The notes under the pieces were generated by a model. That model was not told the origin of the DNA. It ran no database searches and was given only the letters and a program-made list of their open reading frames with translations. A DNA stretch of 64,000 nt from Streptomyces griseomycini (lineage in GTDB: Bacteria; Actinomycetota; Actinomycetes; Streptomycetales; Streptomycetaceae): NCBI RefSeq assembly GCF_014203535.1, contig NZ_JACHJI010000004.1, positions 434,001 through 498,000 of the forward strand, read 5' to 3'. Each line of letters begins with the position of its first letter. Positions within the stretch are counted from its first letter, which is position 1. Of the stretch, positions 19,741 to 32,334 are shown piece after piece. A program made the position numbers and the translations under genes.

Positions 19741-20192
19741 AGGCCGCGCCGGATCTGACGGCAGGTGCCGGTCCGTCAGGACGGGCCGTACCGCGTGGAG
19801 TCGCCCGCGAAGGGACGGGTCGACGGCGTGTACGCCCCGGACGGAGCCGGGCGCTGCGGCGTCACCGGTGCCGGGCCCCGGCCCGACGGGGCCCGGTGGC
19901 CGTCGGCGGTGCGCCGCCGGTGCCGGCGGTCCCGCCGCCGACGTGACGACGACCATGACGGCCGCCGGCGGCGCGACGTCCCCGGACTCGCCGCGCGCCG
20001 AGACTCCCGGACCGGTCCCGCGGGCCGGATCCGGGACGCGGCCGGGGCCGATCCCGCCGATCCCGCCGATCCGGGCCCGCGGCCCGCGGAGGCGGCGCGG
20101 CTGCGGCGCCGGGCCGCCGCCACCGCTCCCCGCGGACGGGGCCGCCCGGGGCGGCGGCGCCGGGACGCGCCGCGTCGCCGGGGGACCGGCCG
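19741..20192. other. About 450 bp without a recognisable gene
   Basis: Extremely GC-rich sequence between convergent transcription units. It holds short tandem copies of CCGATCCCG (around 20044-20070) and several small palindromes. Open frames here have low-complexity Arg/Pro/Gly translations. I see no promoter and no protein homology; it may be decayed sequence. Confidence 0.5.
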
Positions 20193-21938
20193 TCACTCCT
20201 GGAGCAGCACCACCGCCGACTCCCCGGGCAGGTGCAGCACCCCGTCCGCGCCCGGTTCCGCCACGGGCTCCCACGCGGCGAGCACGCGCGCCCCCGGCGC
20301 GCCCAGCGGGATCGCGGCCGCCTCCCCGGCGAGGTTCACGGCCACCCGGACGTCCCCGCGCCGGAAGGCCAGCCAGCGCCGCTCCTCGTCGTGGGCCACC
20401 TTGGTGTCGCCGAGGTCGGGGTCGGTGAGGTCCGGCTGCTCGTGGCGCAGGGCGATGAGCCGCCGGTACCAGGCCAGCACGCGCGCGTGCGGATCGCGTT
20501 CCGGCTCCGACCAGTCCAGGCAGGAGCGGTCGCGGGTGGCCGGGTCCTGCGGGTCGGGCACGTCCTCCGCGGCCCAGCCGTGCGCCGCGAACTCCCGGCG
20601 CCTGCCGTCGCGCACCGCCTTGGCCAGCTCCGGATCGGTGTGGTCGGTGAAGAACTGCCAGGGCGTGCCCGCCGCCCACTCCTCGCCCATGAACAGCATG
20701 GGCGTGAAGGGAGCCGTCAGGGTGAGGGCCGCCGCGCACGCCAGCAGCCCGGGGGAGGCCAGCGCGGCCAGCCGGTCGCCCCGGGCGCGGTTGCCGACCT
20801 GGTCGTGGGTCTGGCTGTAGCCGAGGAGCCGGTGCCCGGCCACCCGGTCGCGGTCCAGGGGGCGGCCGTGGCGCCGGCCCCGGAAACTGGAGTACGTGCC
20901 GTCGTGGAAGAAGCCACCGGTGAGCGTCTTGGCCAGGGCCGCCAGCGGGGCGCGCGCGAAGTCGGCGTAGTAGCCCTGCGACTCGCCCGTCAGCGCGGTG
21001 TGCAGGGCGTGGTGGAAGTCGTCGTTCCACTGCGCGTGCACCCCGAACCCGCCCTCCTCGCGGGGCGTGACGATCCGCGGGTCGTTGAGATCCGACTCGG
21101 CGACCAGGAACAGGGGCCGGCCGGTGTCGGCGGCGAGGGCGTCCACGGCCTCGGACAGCTCCTGGAGGAAGTGGTGCGCGCGCGTGTCCACCAGCGCGTG
21201 CACCGCGTCCAGCCGCAGCCCGTCGATCCGGTAGTCCCGCAGCCACGCCAGCGCGCTGCCCACGAAGTACGCCCGCACCTCGTCGGAGCCGGGGGCGTCC
21301 AGGTTGACCGCCGCGCCCCACGGCGTGTGGTGGGTGTCCGTGAAGTACGGGCCGAACGCCGGAAGGTAGTTGCCGGACGGCCCCAGGTGGTTGTGCACCA
21401 CGTCGAGGACGACGCCCAGGCCCAGCGCGTGCGCCCGGTCGACGAACCGTTTCAGCCCCTCGGGCCCGCCGTACGGCTCGTGCACCGCCCACAACGACAC
21501 CCCCTCGTACCCCCACCCGTGCCGGCCGGGGAAGGGACACACCGGCATCAGCTCCACGTGCGTCACGCCCAGTTCGACGAGGTGCCCGAGCCGCTCGGCG
21601 GCCGCGTCGAAGGTGCCCTCGCGGGTGTACGTGCCGACGTGCAGCTCGTACAGCACCGCGCCGGGCAGCGGACGCCCGTCCCACCGCGCGCGCCAGGCGA
21701 ACCGCTCGTGGTCGACGACCGCGCTCAGTCCGTCGGGGCCGTCCGGCTGCCGGCGCGAGCGCGGATCGGGCAGTACGGGACCGCCGTCCAGCGCGAAGCC
21801 GTACCGGGAGCCGTCGTGCGCCTCGGCCTCCCCCCGCCACCACCCCTCCCGCCCGGGATCGCGCTCCAACGCGCGCGTGACGCCGTCGCACCGGAGCGTC
21901 ACTCGGCCGGCCTGTGGTGCCCACACCTCGAACTGCAC
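20193..21938 (-). CDS. treZ: Malto-oligosyltrehalose trehalohydrolase
   Basis: GH13 enzyme, 581 residues, releasing trehalose from maltooligosyl-trehalose made by TreY. An N-terminal beta-sandwich (MQFEVWAPQAGRVTLRC core) precedes the barrel. The family signature LYELHVGTYTREGTFDAAAERL is visible (key: ELHVGT). Catalytic residues: Asp in GLRLDAVHALVD, Glu in FLVAESDLNDP, Asp in SQTHDQVGNR. GTG at 21938 has AAGGGG 8 nt upstream. treY and glgX lie 5-10 kb away on the same strand, so the three pathway genes are linked but not one operon. Confidence 0.95.
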   Translation of the reverse strand: MQFEVWAPQAGRVTLRCDGVTRALERDPGREGWWRGEAEAHDGSRYGFALDGGPVLPDPRSRRQPDGPDGLSAVVDHERFAWRARWDGRPLPGAVLYELHVGTYTREGTFDAAAERLGHLVELGVTHVELMPVCPFPGRHGWGYEGVSLWAVHEPYGGPEGLKRFVDRAHALGLGVVLDVVHNHLGPSGNYLPAFGPYFTDTHHTPWGAAVNLDAPGSDEVRAYFVGSALAWLRDYRIDGLRLDAVHALVDTRAHHFLQELSEAVDALAADTGRPLFLVAESDLNDPRIVTPREEGGFGVHAQWNDDFHHALHTALTGESQGYYADFARAPLAALAKTLTGGFFHDGTYSSFRGRRHGRPLDRDRVAGHRLLGYSQTHDQVGNRARGDRLAALASPGLLACAAALTLTAPFTPMLFMGEEWAAGTPWQFFTDHTDPELAKAVRDGRRREFAAHGWAAEDVPDPQDPATRDRSCLDWSEPERDPHARVLAWYRRLIALRHEQPDLTDPDLGDTKVAHDEERRWLAFRRGDVRVAVNLAGEAAAIPLGAPGARVLAAWEPVAEPGADGVLHLPGESAVVLLQE

Positions 21939-22097
21939 GGACGGTTCCCCTTCGTCTGCTCACCGTGATGTAGCCCGTCCATCGTGCTGCATGAATGATC
22001 GCCGCGCCGGTGAATTCTCCCTTTCGCGGCGGGTGTCGCCGGGTGCGCGCGCGGGGCGGCCGTCCCCGGGTTCCTGGACAGCCCGGCCGCGCTGGCC

Positions 22098-22103
22098 GAC
22101 AAT
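22098..22103 (+). promoter_or_regulatory. -10 element of a leaderless promoter
   Basis: GACAAT lies 7 nt before the GTG start at 22111, and no Shine-Dalgarno sequence is visible in between. Confidence 0.45.
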
Positions 22104-22110
22104 CGGCGGC

Positions 22111-22662
22111 GTGACGCCGTCCTCCGAGTTCTCCACGTACCCCGCGCGGCTCTCCGACACGGAGCGCGACAAGGCGCTGGACGTGCTGCGGGACGGCGTC
22201 GCCACGGGCCGGCTGTCCCACGACACCTACATCCGGCGCATGGAACTCGCGCTCGCCGCCCGCCACCCGGACGAACTCGCCGCGCTCACCGCCGACCTGC
22301 CCACGGAGAGCCGTCTGTCGCGGCTGGTGTTCGGCACCGTGGAGGCGGTCTCCGGGTTCACCGTGCGGCTGCGCAGGGCCTGGCAGGCCGAGCGGCTGCC
22401 CAAGCTGCTGCTGCCGCACCCGGCGTCCGGTCACCCGCTGCGCATAGGGCGCGATCCCGGCAGCGGGCTGCGGCTCAACCACGAGACGGTCTCCCGGGTG
22501 CACGCCGAACTCCGGCACCAGGGCGGCACGTGGGTGCTGCGGGACCTCGGTTCGACCAACGGCACGACGGTGAACGGGCGCCGGGTGGTCGGCGCGGCCG
22601 TCGTCCGCGAGGGCGACCAGATCGGCTTTGGACGGGTCACCTACCGCCTCGCCGGCAACTGA
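22111..22662 (+). CDS. DUF1707 and FHA domain protein
   Basis: 183 residues. The N-terminal DUF1707 domain (about 10-65) shows the typical RLSDTERDKALDVLRDGVATGRL region. A C-terminal FHA domain (about 95-180) has the phosphothreonine-binding elements RIGRDPGSGL, VSRVHAEL and LGSTNGTTVNG. FHA proteins read Ser/Thr kinase phosphorylation; no kinase gene is nearby. GTG at 22111 appears leaderless. Cytosolic or membrane-peripheral; partner unknown. Confidence 0.9.
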   Translation: MTPSSEFSTYPARLSDTERDKALDVLRDGVATGRLSHDTYIRRMELALAARHPDELAALTADLPTESRLSRLVFGTVEAVSGFTVRLRRAWQAERLPKLLLPHPASGHPLRIGRDPGSGLRLNHETVSRVHAELRHQGGTWVLRDLGSTNGTTVNGRRVVGAAVVREGDQIGFGRVTYRLAGN

Positions 22663-22752
22663 CCGGGACGGACGGGCCTTCCTTCCCCGCGTCCGTTCCC
22701 TTTCGGGTGAGCCGGGGTGTGGTCCGGGGGCCGCCGTGCCGATGCACCGGAC

Positions 22753-23172
22753 ATGACGCACTCCTCAGTAGTGAAAGCGGTACGGGGCGGGCTGCTGGCC
22801 GCCGCCACCCTGCTCGCCTGCGCCGCTCCCGCACAGGCGGACACCGGACGCACCACCCCGGACAACTGGCTGCTGCTCACGGTCGGCGAGGGAGGGACGC
22901 CGTCCGCCGCGACGAGCGGCAGCCTGCTGCTGTGCGATCCTCCCCGGGGCCACCGGCACGCCGCCGACGCGTGCGCGGAACTGGCCGCGGCGGACGGGCG
23001 CATCGCCGGCATCCCGCCGAAGGAGGTGTACTGCCCGATGGTCTACGCCCCGGTGACCGCCCACGCGCACGGGGAGTGGCGCGGGCGGCCCGTCGCGTAC
23101 ACGGAGACCTTTCCGAACCGCTGCGTGATGGCGGCCCGGACCGGCTCGGTGTTCGCGCTGGACGGTTCGTAG
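22753..23172 (+). CDS. Subtilisin inhibitor-like (SSI) secreted protease inhibitor
   Basis: Small secreted inhibitor, 139 residues. The signal peptide ends after AQA (about residue 29). Four Cys (C61, C74, C94, C124) fit the two disulfides of SSI. The reactive loop is C94-P-M96-V97-YAPVT, so P1 is Met, as in the classical Streptomyces subtilisin inhibitor; a Met P1 favours subtilisin-like targets. The end TGSVFALDG matches the SSI C-terminus. The secreted subtilase at 10.5 kb is a possible but unproven target. Start ATG at 22753 has no strong Shine-Dalgarno sequence. Confidence 0.93.
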   Translation: MTHSSVVKAVRGGLLAAATLLACAAPAQADTGRTTPDNWLLLTVGEGGTPSAATSGSLLLCDPPRGHRHAADACAELAAADGRIAGIPPKEVYCPMVYAPVTAHAHGEWRGRPVAYTETFPNRCVMAARTGSVFALDGS

Positions 23173-23227
23173 GGTCCGGCGGTCCACGGGGACACGGCGA
23201 CCGGGGCGACGGGGCGGTCGGGCGGTC

Positions 23228-24478
23228 TCAGGCCGCCCGCTCGCGCGCGTGGAGCGCCGTCGCGACCACCGTGCGGGACTGGTGCTCGACCTGGTGCTCC
23301 ACGGGCACCCAGCGGGCGCGGAAGTGCACGGCGAAGGCGTCGCTCCACAGCGCGACCAGGTGCTCGAGGCGTGCCGCCGCGCGCTCGTCGGTCCCGTGCA
23401 GCGCCCGCCGCAGCATGGCCGCCGCCCTGAGCGGCACCCGTCGCGCGAACGCGTCCACGCTGCCCACGTAGGCCCTCGTGCCGTCGGCGGGCGGTGTGCG
23501 GGTCAGGTCGGCGGCCAGCCCCGGTACCAGATCCAGCCCCCAGGCGGCCGCCCTCAGCAGGGGGTCGTCGGTGTCCTCGGGCCGCAGGCGCGTGTCCCGG
23601 AGCACGCGCCGCACCTCGCCCGCGTCGCGCAGCAGCCGGTTTGCGAGCACCCGCAGCGCGGCGGCCGGCGCCGGATGCGGTGCCGGGTCGTCGACCAGGT
23701 CGCCGGCCCACATCGGAACCTCGACCACCGCGGTCAGACCGCCGTACCGGTGGGCGTGGTACCAGGTGCTGTGCCGCGCGTCGTCCGGCAGGCTCGGATA
23801 GGCCGGTCCGGCCTCCGGAGCGGGCATCACCCGCACCCCGGGACCGGACGCCGGCCAGCCCGCCGCGTCCGAGGCGCCCGTCTCCACCGGGATGTGCAGC
23901 TCCGCCGCGGACTTGGCGAACGGCTCGGCGAGTCCCGGCACGTCCCTGGTCAACTGCACCCAGCTGCCGCCCAGATCGGTGCCGTGGAGGGACACCTGGA
24001 GATAGGGCCGCAGCTCGTCGATGACCCCGAGCAGGGCACGGGTCTCGGGCGGCAGCCGGTCGGGCGGCAGCACCGACGGCGCCCACTCCGGCTGCTCCGG
24101 CCCCGCGGGACGGAAGAAACCGAGATGGTAGTCGTACAGGCTGCGCGGCGCCGACGTCACGTGGAGGCTCGCCCCGTCGGGGTCCGCGCACAGCAGGAAG
24201 TGCCACGACGTGCCGTCCCGCAGCTCCCGCTCCTGCAGGGCCCGCCGGGCCAGCGCCAGCAGCGTGCCCCCGCCGGCCGGCTCGTTGGCGTGGGCGCCGG
24301 CGACCACCAGCACGGCACGCCGGGCGTGGCCCACGGACAGCAGGTGCAGCGGCCGGCCCGCGCGGGAGACCCCCACCTGCCGCAGTACGCACAGACCGGG
24401 CCGTTGCGCGGCCAGCGCGCGGGCGGAGGAGACCAGTTCGGCCACCGTCGGATAGCACAGTTCCGGCAGCGGACTCAC
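23228..24478 (-). CDS. M14 family zinc carboxypeptidase
   Basis: 416 residues. Zinc ligands are in GAHANEP (HxxE) and the later His of VSLHGTD; the catalytic Glu is likely in TAVVEVPMW. GTG at 24478. No signal peptide or transmembrane segment, so intracellular. The C-terminal 130 residues are helical with no recognised domain. It could hydrolyse muropeptides or short peptides. Convergent with the SSI gene and same strand as lpdA. Confidence 0.85.
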   Translation of the reverse strand: MSPLPELCYPTVAELVSSARALAAQRPGLCVLRQVGVSRAGRPLHLLSVGHARRAVLVVAGAHANEPAGGGTLLALARRALQERELRDGTSWHFLLCADPDGASLHVTSAPRSLYDYHLGFFRPAGPEQPEWAPSVLPPDRLPPETRALLGVIDELRPYLQVSLHGTDLGGSWVQLTRDVPGLAEPFAKSAAELHIPVETGASDAAGWPASGPGVRVMPAPEAGPAYPSLPDDARHSTWYHAHRYGGLTAVVEVPMWAGDLVDDPAPHPAPAAALRVLANRLLRDAGEVRRVLRDTRLRPEDTDDPLLRAAAWGLDLVPGLAADLTRTPPADGTRAYVGSVDAFARRVPLRAAAMLRRALHGTDERAAARLEHLVALWSDAFAVHFRARWVPVEHQVEHQSRTVVATALHARERAA

Positions 24479-24602
24479 CCCCCGTCACCGCCGTGTGACA
24501 CCGCACTGCGCAGTACCCCACGGCCACGAGGCGGTGTCAAGAGCGTGGCGGAAATGCTCCGGGGCGCCCGGGGGCACTCCACCGCCGGCCGCCGTGCGGA
24601 GG

Positions 24603-26006
24603 TCACTGCTGGTGCAGTCCGCGTCCCGCCAGCGTCAGGAACACCTCGCCGACCGCCTCCGAGAGCGTCGGATGCGGATGGACGTGCCGGGCGACGTCCG
24701 ACGGTTCGGCGTCCCAGCCGACGATCAGCTGGCTCTCGGCGATCATCTCCGACACGTGCGGGCCCACCAGGTGCACTCCGAGCACCCGGCCGCCCCCGGC
24801 CTCGGCGACGACCTTCACCATCCCGCCCCGCCCGTGCACCATCCCCTTGGCGACGGCCGTCAGCGGCATGGTGTTCACGGCCGGCTCGTGCCCGCGGGCG
24901 CGTGCCTCCGCCTCGCTCAGGCCGACGGACGCGGTCTGCGGCGCCGAGTACGTCACCCGGGGCACGGCCGCGTAGTCGACGGGCGCCGACGGCAGCCCCG
25001 CCAGCGTCTCGGCCACCAGCAGGCCCTCCGCGAACGACGCGTGGGCGAGACCGGGCGAGGGCGGCGGCAGCAGGTCGCCCACGACGTGCACGCCGGGCAC
25101 GGCCGTCTCCAGCCGGTCCCAGTCGGCCGGTACGACGAAGCCGCGCTCGTCGGTGCCCAGGCCGGCGGCGGCCAGGTCCAGCCCGTCGGTGACCGGCACC
25201 CGGCCGACGGCCACCAGGAGCCGTTCCGCCTCGACCGTACGGGCCTCGCCCCGGGCGGTGCGCACGCGCGCGCGCACGCCGTCGTCGAGCACCTCGGCGT
25301 CCAGCAGCCGGGCGCCCGTCCGCACGTCGACGCCGCGCTTCCTCAGACCGCGCGTCAGATGCCGGCTCACGTCCGCGTCCTCCAGCGGCACGATCCGGTC
25401 GGCGGCCTCCACGAGGGTGACCTCCGCGCCCATCGAGCGGTGGAACGAGGCGTACTCCACGCCGATCGCGCCGCCGCCCAGGACCAGGACGGACGCCGGC
25501 AGCCCGGGCGCGAAGAGCGCGTCGTCGCTCGTCACCACGCGCCGCCCGTCCGGCGCGAGTCCCGGGAGCGTGCGCGGGCGTGAGCCGGTGGCCAGCACGA
25601 TCCCCCGGCGCGCGGTGAAGTCCTGCACGCCGTCCACCTTCACCGTGCGCGGACCGGTCAACCGTGCGCTGCCCCGCACCACCCGCACGCCCACGTGCGC
25701 GAGGTGCGCCTCCACGCCCCGGTGGTTCCGGGCCACGATGTCGTCGCGGGTGGCGACCAGTGCCGGCCAGTCCACGGCGTCCAGGGTCGCCTTCACGCCC
25801 CACCGCTCGCGCGCCTCGGCGATGCCGTCGACCAGTTCGGCGGCGTGCAGCATCGCCTTGCTCGGGATGCAGCCGCGGTGCAGACAGGTTCCGCCGACCT
25901 TGTCGCGTTCGACCAGGACGACGTCGAGGCCCAGGGCGGCGGCGCGCAGAGCGGTGCCGTAACCACCGGTGCCGCCGCCGATGACGATCACGTCGTGTGT
26001 GTTCAT
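24603..26006 (-). CDS. lpdA: Dihydrolipoyl dehydrogenase
   Basis: FAD-dependent pyridine nucleotide-disulfide oxidoreductase, 467 residues; E3 subunit that re-oxidises lipoamide in 2-oxoacid dehydrogenase or glycine-cleavage complexes. FAD site VIGGGTGGYG at the N-terminus; redox disulfide C41-C46 in GGTCLHRGCIPSK; NAD site VLVLGGGAIGVEYASF; active-site His-Glu pair H445/E450 in HPHPTLSE. ATG at 26006. No E1/E2 genes adjacent. It is divergent from a LysR regulator that may control it. Confidence 0.92.
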   Translation of the reverse strand: MNTHDVIVIGGGTGGYGTALRAAALGLDVVLVERDKVGGTCLHRGCIPSKAMLHAAELVDGIAEARERWGVKATLDAVDWPALVATRDDIVARNHRGVEAHLAHVGVRVVRGSARLTGPRTVKVDGVQDFTARRGIVLATGSRPRTLPGLAPDGRRVVTSDDALFAPGLPASVLVLGGGAIGVEYASFHRSMGAEVTLVEAADRIVPLEDADVSRHLTRGLRKRGVDVRTGARLLDAEVLDDGVRARVRTARGEARTVEAERLLVAVGRVPVTDGLDLAAAGLGTDERGFVVPADWDRLETAVPGVHVVGDLLPPPSPGLAHASFAEGLLVAETLAGLPSAPVDYAAVPRVTYSAPQTASVGLSEAEARARGHEPAVNTMPLTAVAKGMVHGRGGMVKVVAEAGGGRVLGVHLVGPHVSEMIAESQLIVGWDAEPSDVARHVHPHPTLSEAVGEVFLTLAGRGLHQQ

Positions 26007-26028
26007 GCCCTCAGCCTCGGCCCGGCCC

Positions 26029-26048
26029 TTGCCATGAGTCCAAGGCAA
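26029..26048. promoter_or_regulatory. Candidate LysR operator
   Basis: TTGCC, 10 nt, GGCAA: a symmetrical site in the gap between the divergent lpdA and LysR genes, with the spacing of LysR-type boxes. Predicted from symmetry and position only. Confidence 0.5.
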
Positions 26049-26115
26049 TGTTCTTGTGGATCCGATGCAGGACGTTCATGGCGGGGCCGGTGACGGACCG
26101 GGGGCGGGGGCGGGG

Positions 26116-27063
26116 ATGAGCCTGCGGCAGATGGAGTACTTCCTGACCGTCGTGGAGGAGGCGTCCTTCACCCGCGCCGCCGAGCTCCTGCACGTCACGC
26201 AGTCCGCGCTCTCCCACCAGATCAAGGCGCTGGAGCGGTCGGTCGGGGGCGCGCTCCTGGAGCGCATGCCGCGCGGGGCGCGGCTCACCCCCATGGGCCG
26301 CGCGTTCCTGCCGCACGCCGAACTCGCCGTCCGCAGCGCCGCACAGGCCCGCCGCGCGGCGCGTGCCGCCGCCGGGGCCGAGGGCGGCGAACTGCACGTC
26401 GCGGCCGTGCACTCGATCGCGGTCGGCGTCCTCCCCGACGTCTTCGCCCGCTGGCGCGCCGCGCACCCCGGAGTTCTGCTGCACCTCCACGAGTACGCGA
26501 CGACCGAGGCCCTGGAGGAGGAGGTCCAGCGCGGCACCGCCGACCTCGCCGTGGGCCCGGCGCCCGCCGACTGGCCCGGCACCGTCGTCGAGGTCGGCCA
26601 GGAGGAGATCGTGCTCGTGGTCCCCTTCGACGACCGCTTCGCCGGCCGCCGGACGGTGACGCTGCCCGAGCTCGCGGACCGCCCCTGGGTCCGCTGCGCC
26701 ATGGAACCCGTCATCGACGGCGAGCGCTTCCTCGACTGGGCCTGCGGACACGCCGGCTTCCGCCCGCGCACCGCCGTGTTCACCGAGCACACCTCCACCG
26801 CCGTGCGGATGGCCGCGGCCGGCGTCGGCGTCTGCACGGCGCCCTCGCACATCGTGGGCGGCGCGGTCGGTGAGGACTGCGTGGTCCTCTCGCCCGACCC
26901 GCCCTGGGTCCGGGCCCTGACCGTCTTCGCGCGCGTGCCGCCCACCGGCGCCGCCGAGGCCTTCGTCGACCTGCTCAGGGAGACCTGGCCGCTCCCGGGA
27001 GCGCCTGCCGCGCCCACCGGTCCGCACGAGGTCTGCGGGGCGCCCGCACCGGTGTCCCGCTGA
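26116..27063 (+). CDS. LysR-family transcriptional regulator
   Basis: 315 residues from ATG 26116 (GTG 26056 and ATG 26065 are in-frame alternatives but would add a low-complexity Gly-rich stretch). Helix-turn-helix at about 5-65: MEYFLTVVEEASFTRAAELL with VTQSALSHQIKALE. The effector domain follows (about 90-300). Divergent to lpdA with a symmetrical site between the two starts, so lpdA is the likely target. Inducer unknown. Confidence 0.92.
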   Translation: MSLRQMEYFLTVVEEASFTRAAELLHVTQSALSHQIKALERSVGGALLERMPRGARLTPMGRAFLPHAELAVRSAAQARRAARAAAGAEGGELHVAAVHSIAVGVLPDVFARWRAAHPGVLLHLHEYATTEALEEEVQRGTADLAVGPAPADWPGTVVEVGQEEIVLVVPFDDRFAGRRTVTLPELADRPWVRCAMEPVIDGERFLDWACGHAGFRPRTAVFTEHTSTAVRMAAAGVGVCTAPSHIVGGAVGEDCVVLSPDPPWVRALTVFARVPPTGAAEAFVDLLRETWPLPGAPAAPTGPHEVCGAPAPVSR

Positions 27064-27092
27064 GAGCGGCCGCGGCCGGCGTGCGCGGGCGG

Positions 27093-29522
<2,430 letters not shown>

Positions 29523-29612
29523 GGGAACCTACGTACCCGCCCCGCCGCCTTTCGTGTCATCGCTCGCCCCACCGAGCCACCCGTCGCCCGGACGGGTGGC
29601 CCCCGGGTGCGG

Positions 29613-31745
<2,133 letters not shown>

Positions 31746-32334
31746 GGATACGACTCTTTCAGGTGTGCGGCGCCGGTGGGGCGCCTTGGCTCCGAGTGTC
31801 CCCGAGTGTCCCCGAAAGGGCGGGAACCACCTCGTACCCTGCCCCTCCGTCCGGCATCCTGCGCATCCGGTGCGCGGCGGCCCGCGCCGCGGGGGAGTCA
31901 GGGGGGCGCAGGGAAGGCAGGGAAGGAGGAGGAAGAGGGGGAAGCGGGGGAAGCGGGGGAAGCGGGGGAAGCGGGGCAAGCACAGAGAGCCGGGGGAACA
32001 GAGAGGGCAGAGGGAACGGGGAAAGCGGAGAGAGCTGGGGAAACAGGAGGGGCAGGGGCGCCCGGGGCGAGAGGCCGAGCGTGGCCCGTCACCGGCGGGT
32101 GAGGCGCCGGCGACGGCCGATTCCCCTCCTTCCGTGGGGTGTTGTCCTCGCCCGGCCCGGCGTCATCGCTATGAATCCGCTCACTCCCGGGGAGCACACG
32201 GGGGCGAACGGTCGGGTGGAAGAAGGAAGTTGAGAAACGACCCTGTCCATCGGGCTGCACCGCGCGCCGCATGCGGAGTACTCTCCTTGATCGTCGGGAC
32301 GGGAGTGCTCGGGGGAGCGGAAGGCGGTGCGCGG
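31746..32334. other. 590-bp intergenic region with polypurine repeats
   Basis: Between divergent glgX and the HEPN-type gene. It contains a short tandem repeat GAGTGTCCCC near 31792-31815, then a long purine-rich stretch (about 31909-32060) with 9-bp repeats, and after that about 270 bp of ordinary sequence. A 20-codon frame at 32172 (ATGAAT...TGA) has no recognisable product. No promoter is obvious. Confidence 0.5.
31932..31976. repeat. Polypurine tandem repeat, 9-bp unit
   Basis: Four exact copies of GAAGCGGGG (31941-31976), preceded by a variant GAAGAGGGG (31932-31940), inside a roughly 150-bp purine-rich strand. Such tracts can form triplex or G-rich structures. Confidence 0.9.

Noticed and set aside
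26056..26115. Upstream GTG/ATG starts for the LysR gene
   Set aside because: They add Gly-rich residues before the conserved MSLRQMEYF start; family start at 26116 is preferred.
32172..32233. 20-codon frame upstream of the HEPN-type gene as a leader peptide
   Set aside because: No regulatory structure, codon pattern or promoter links it to the next gene.
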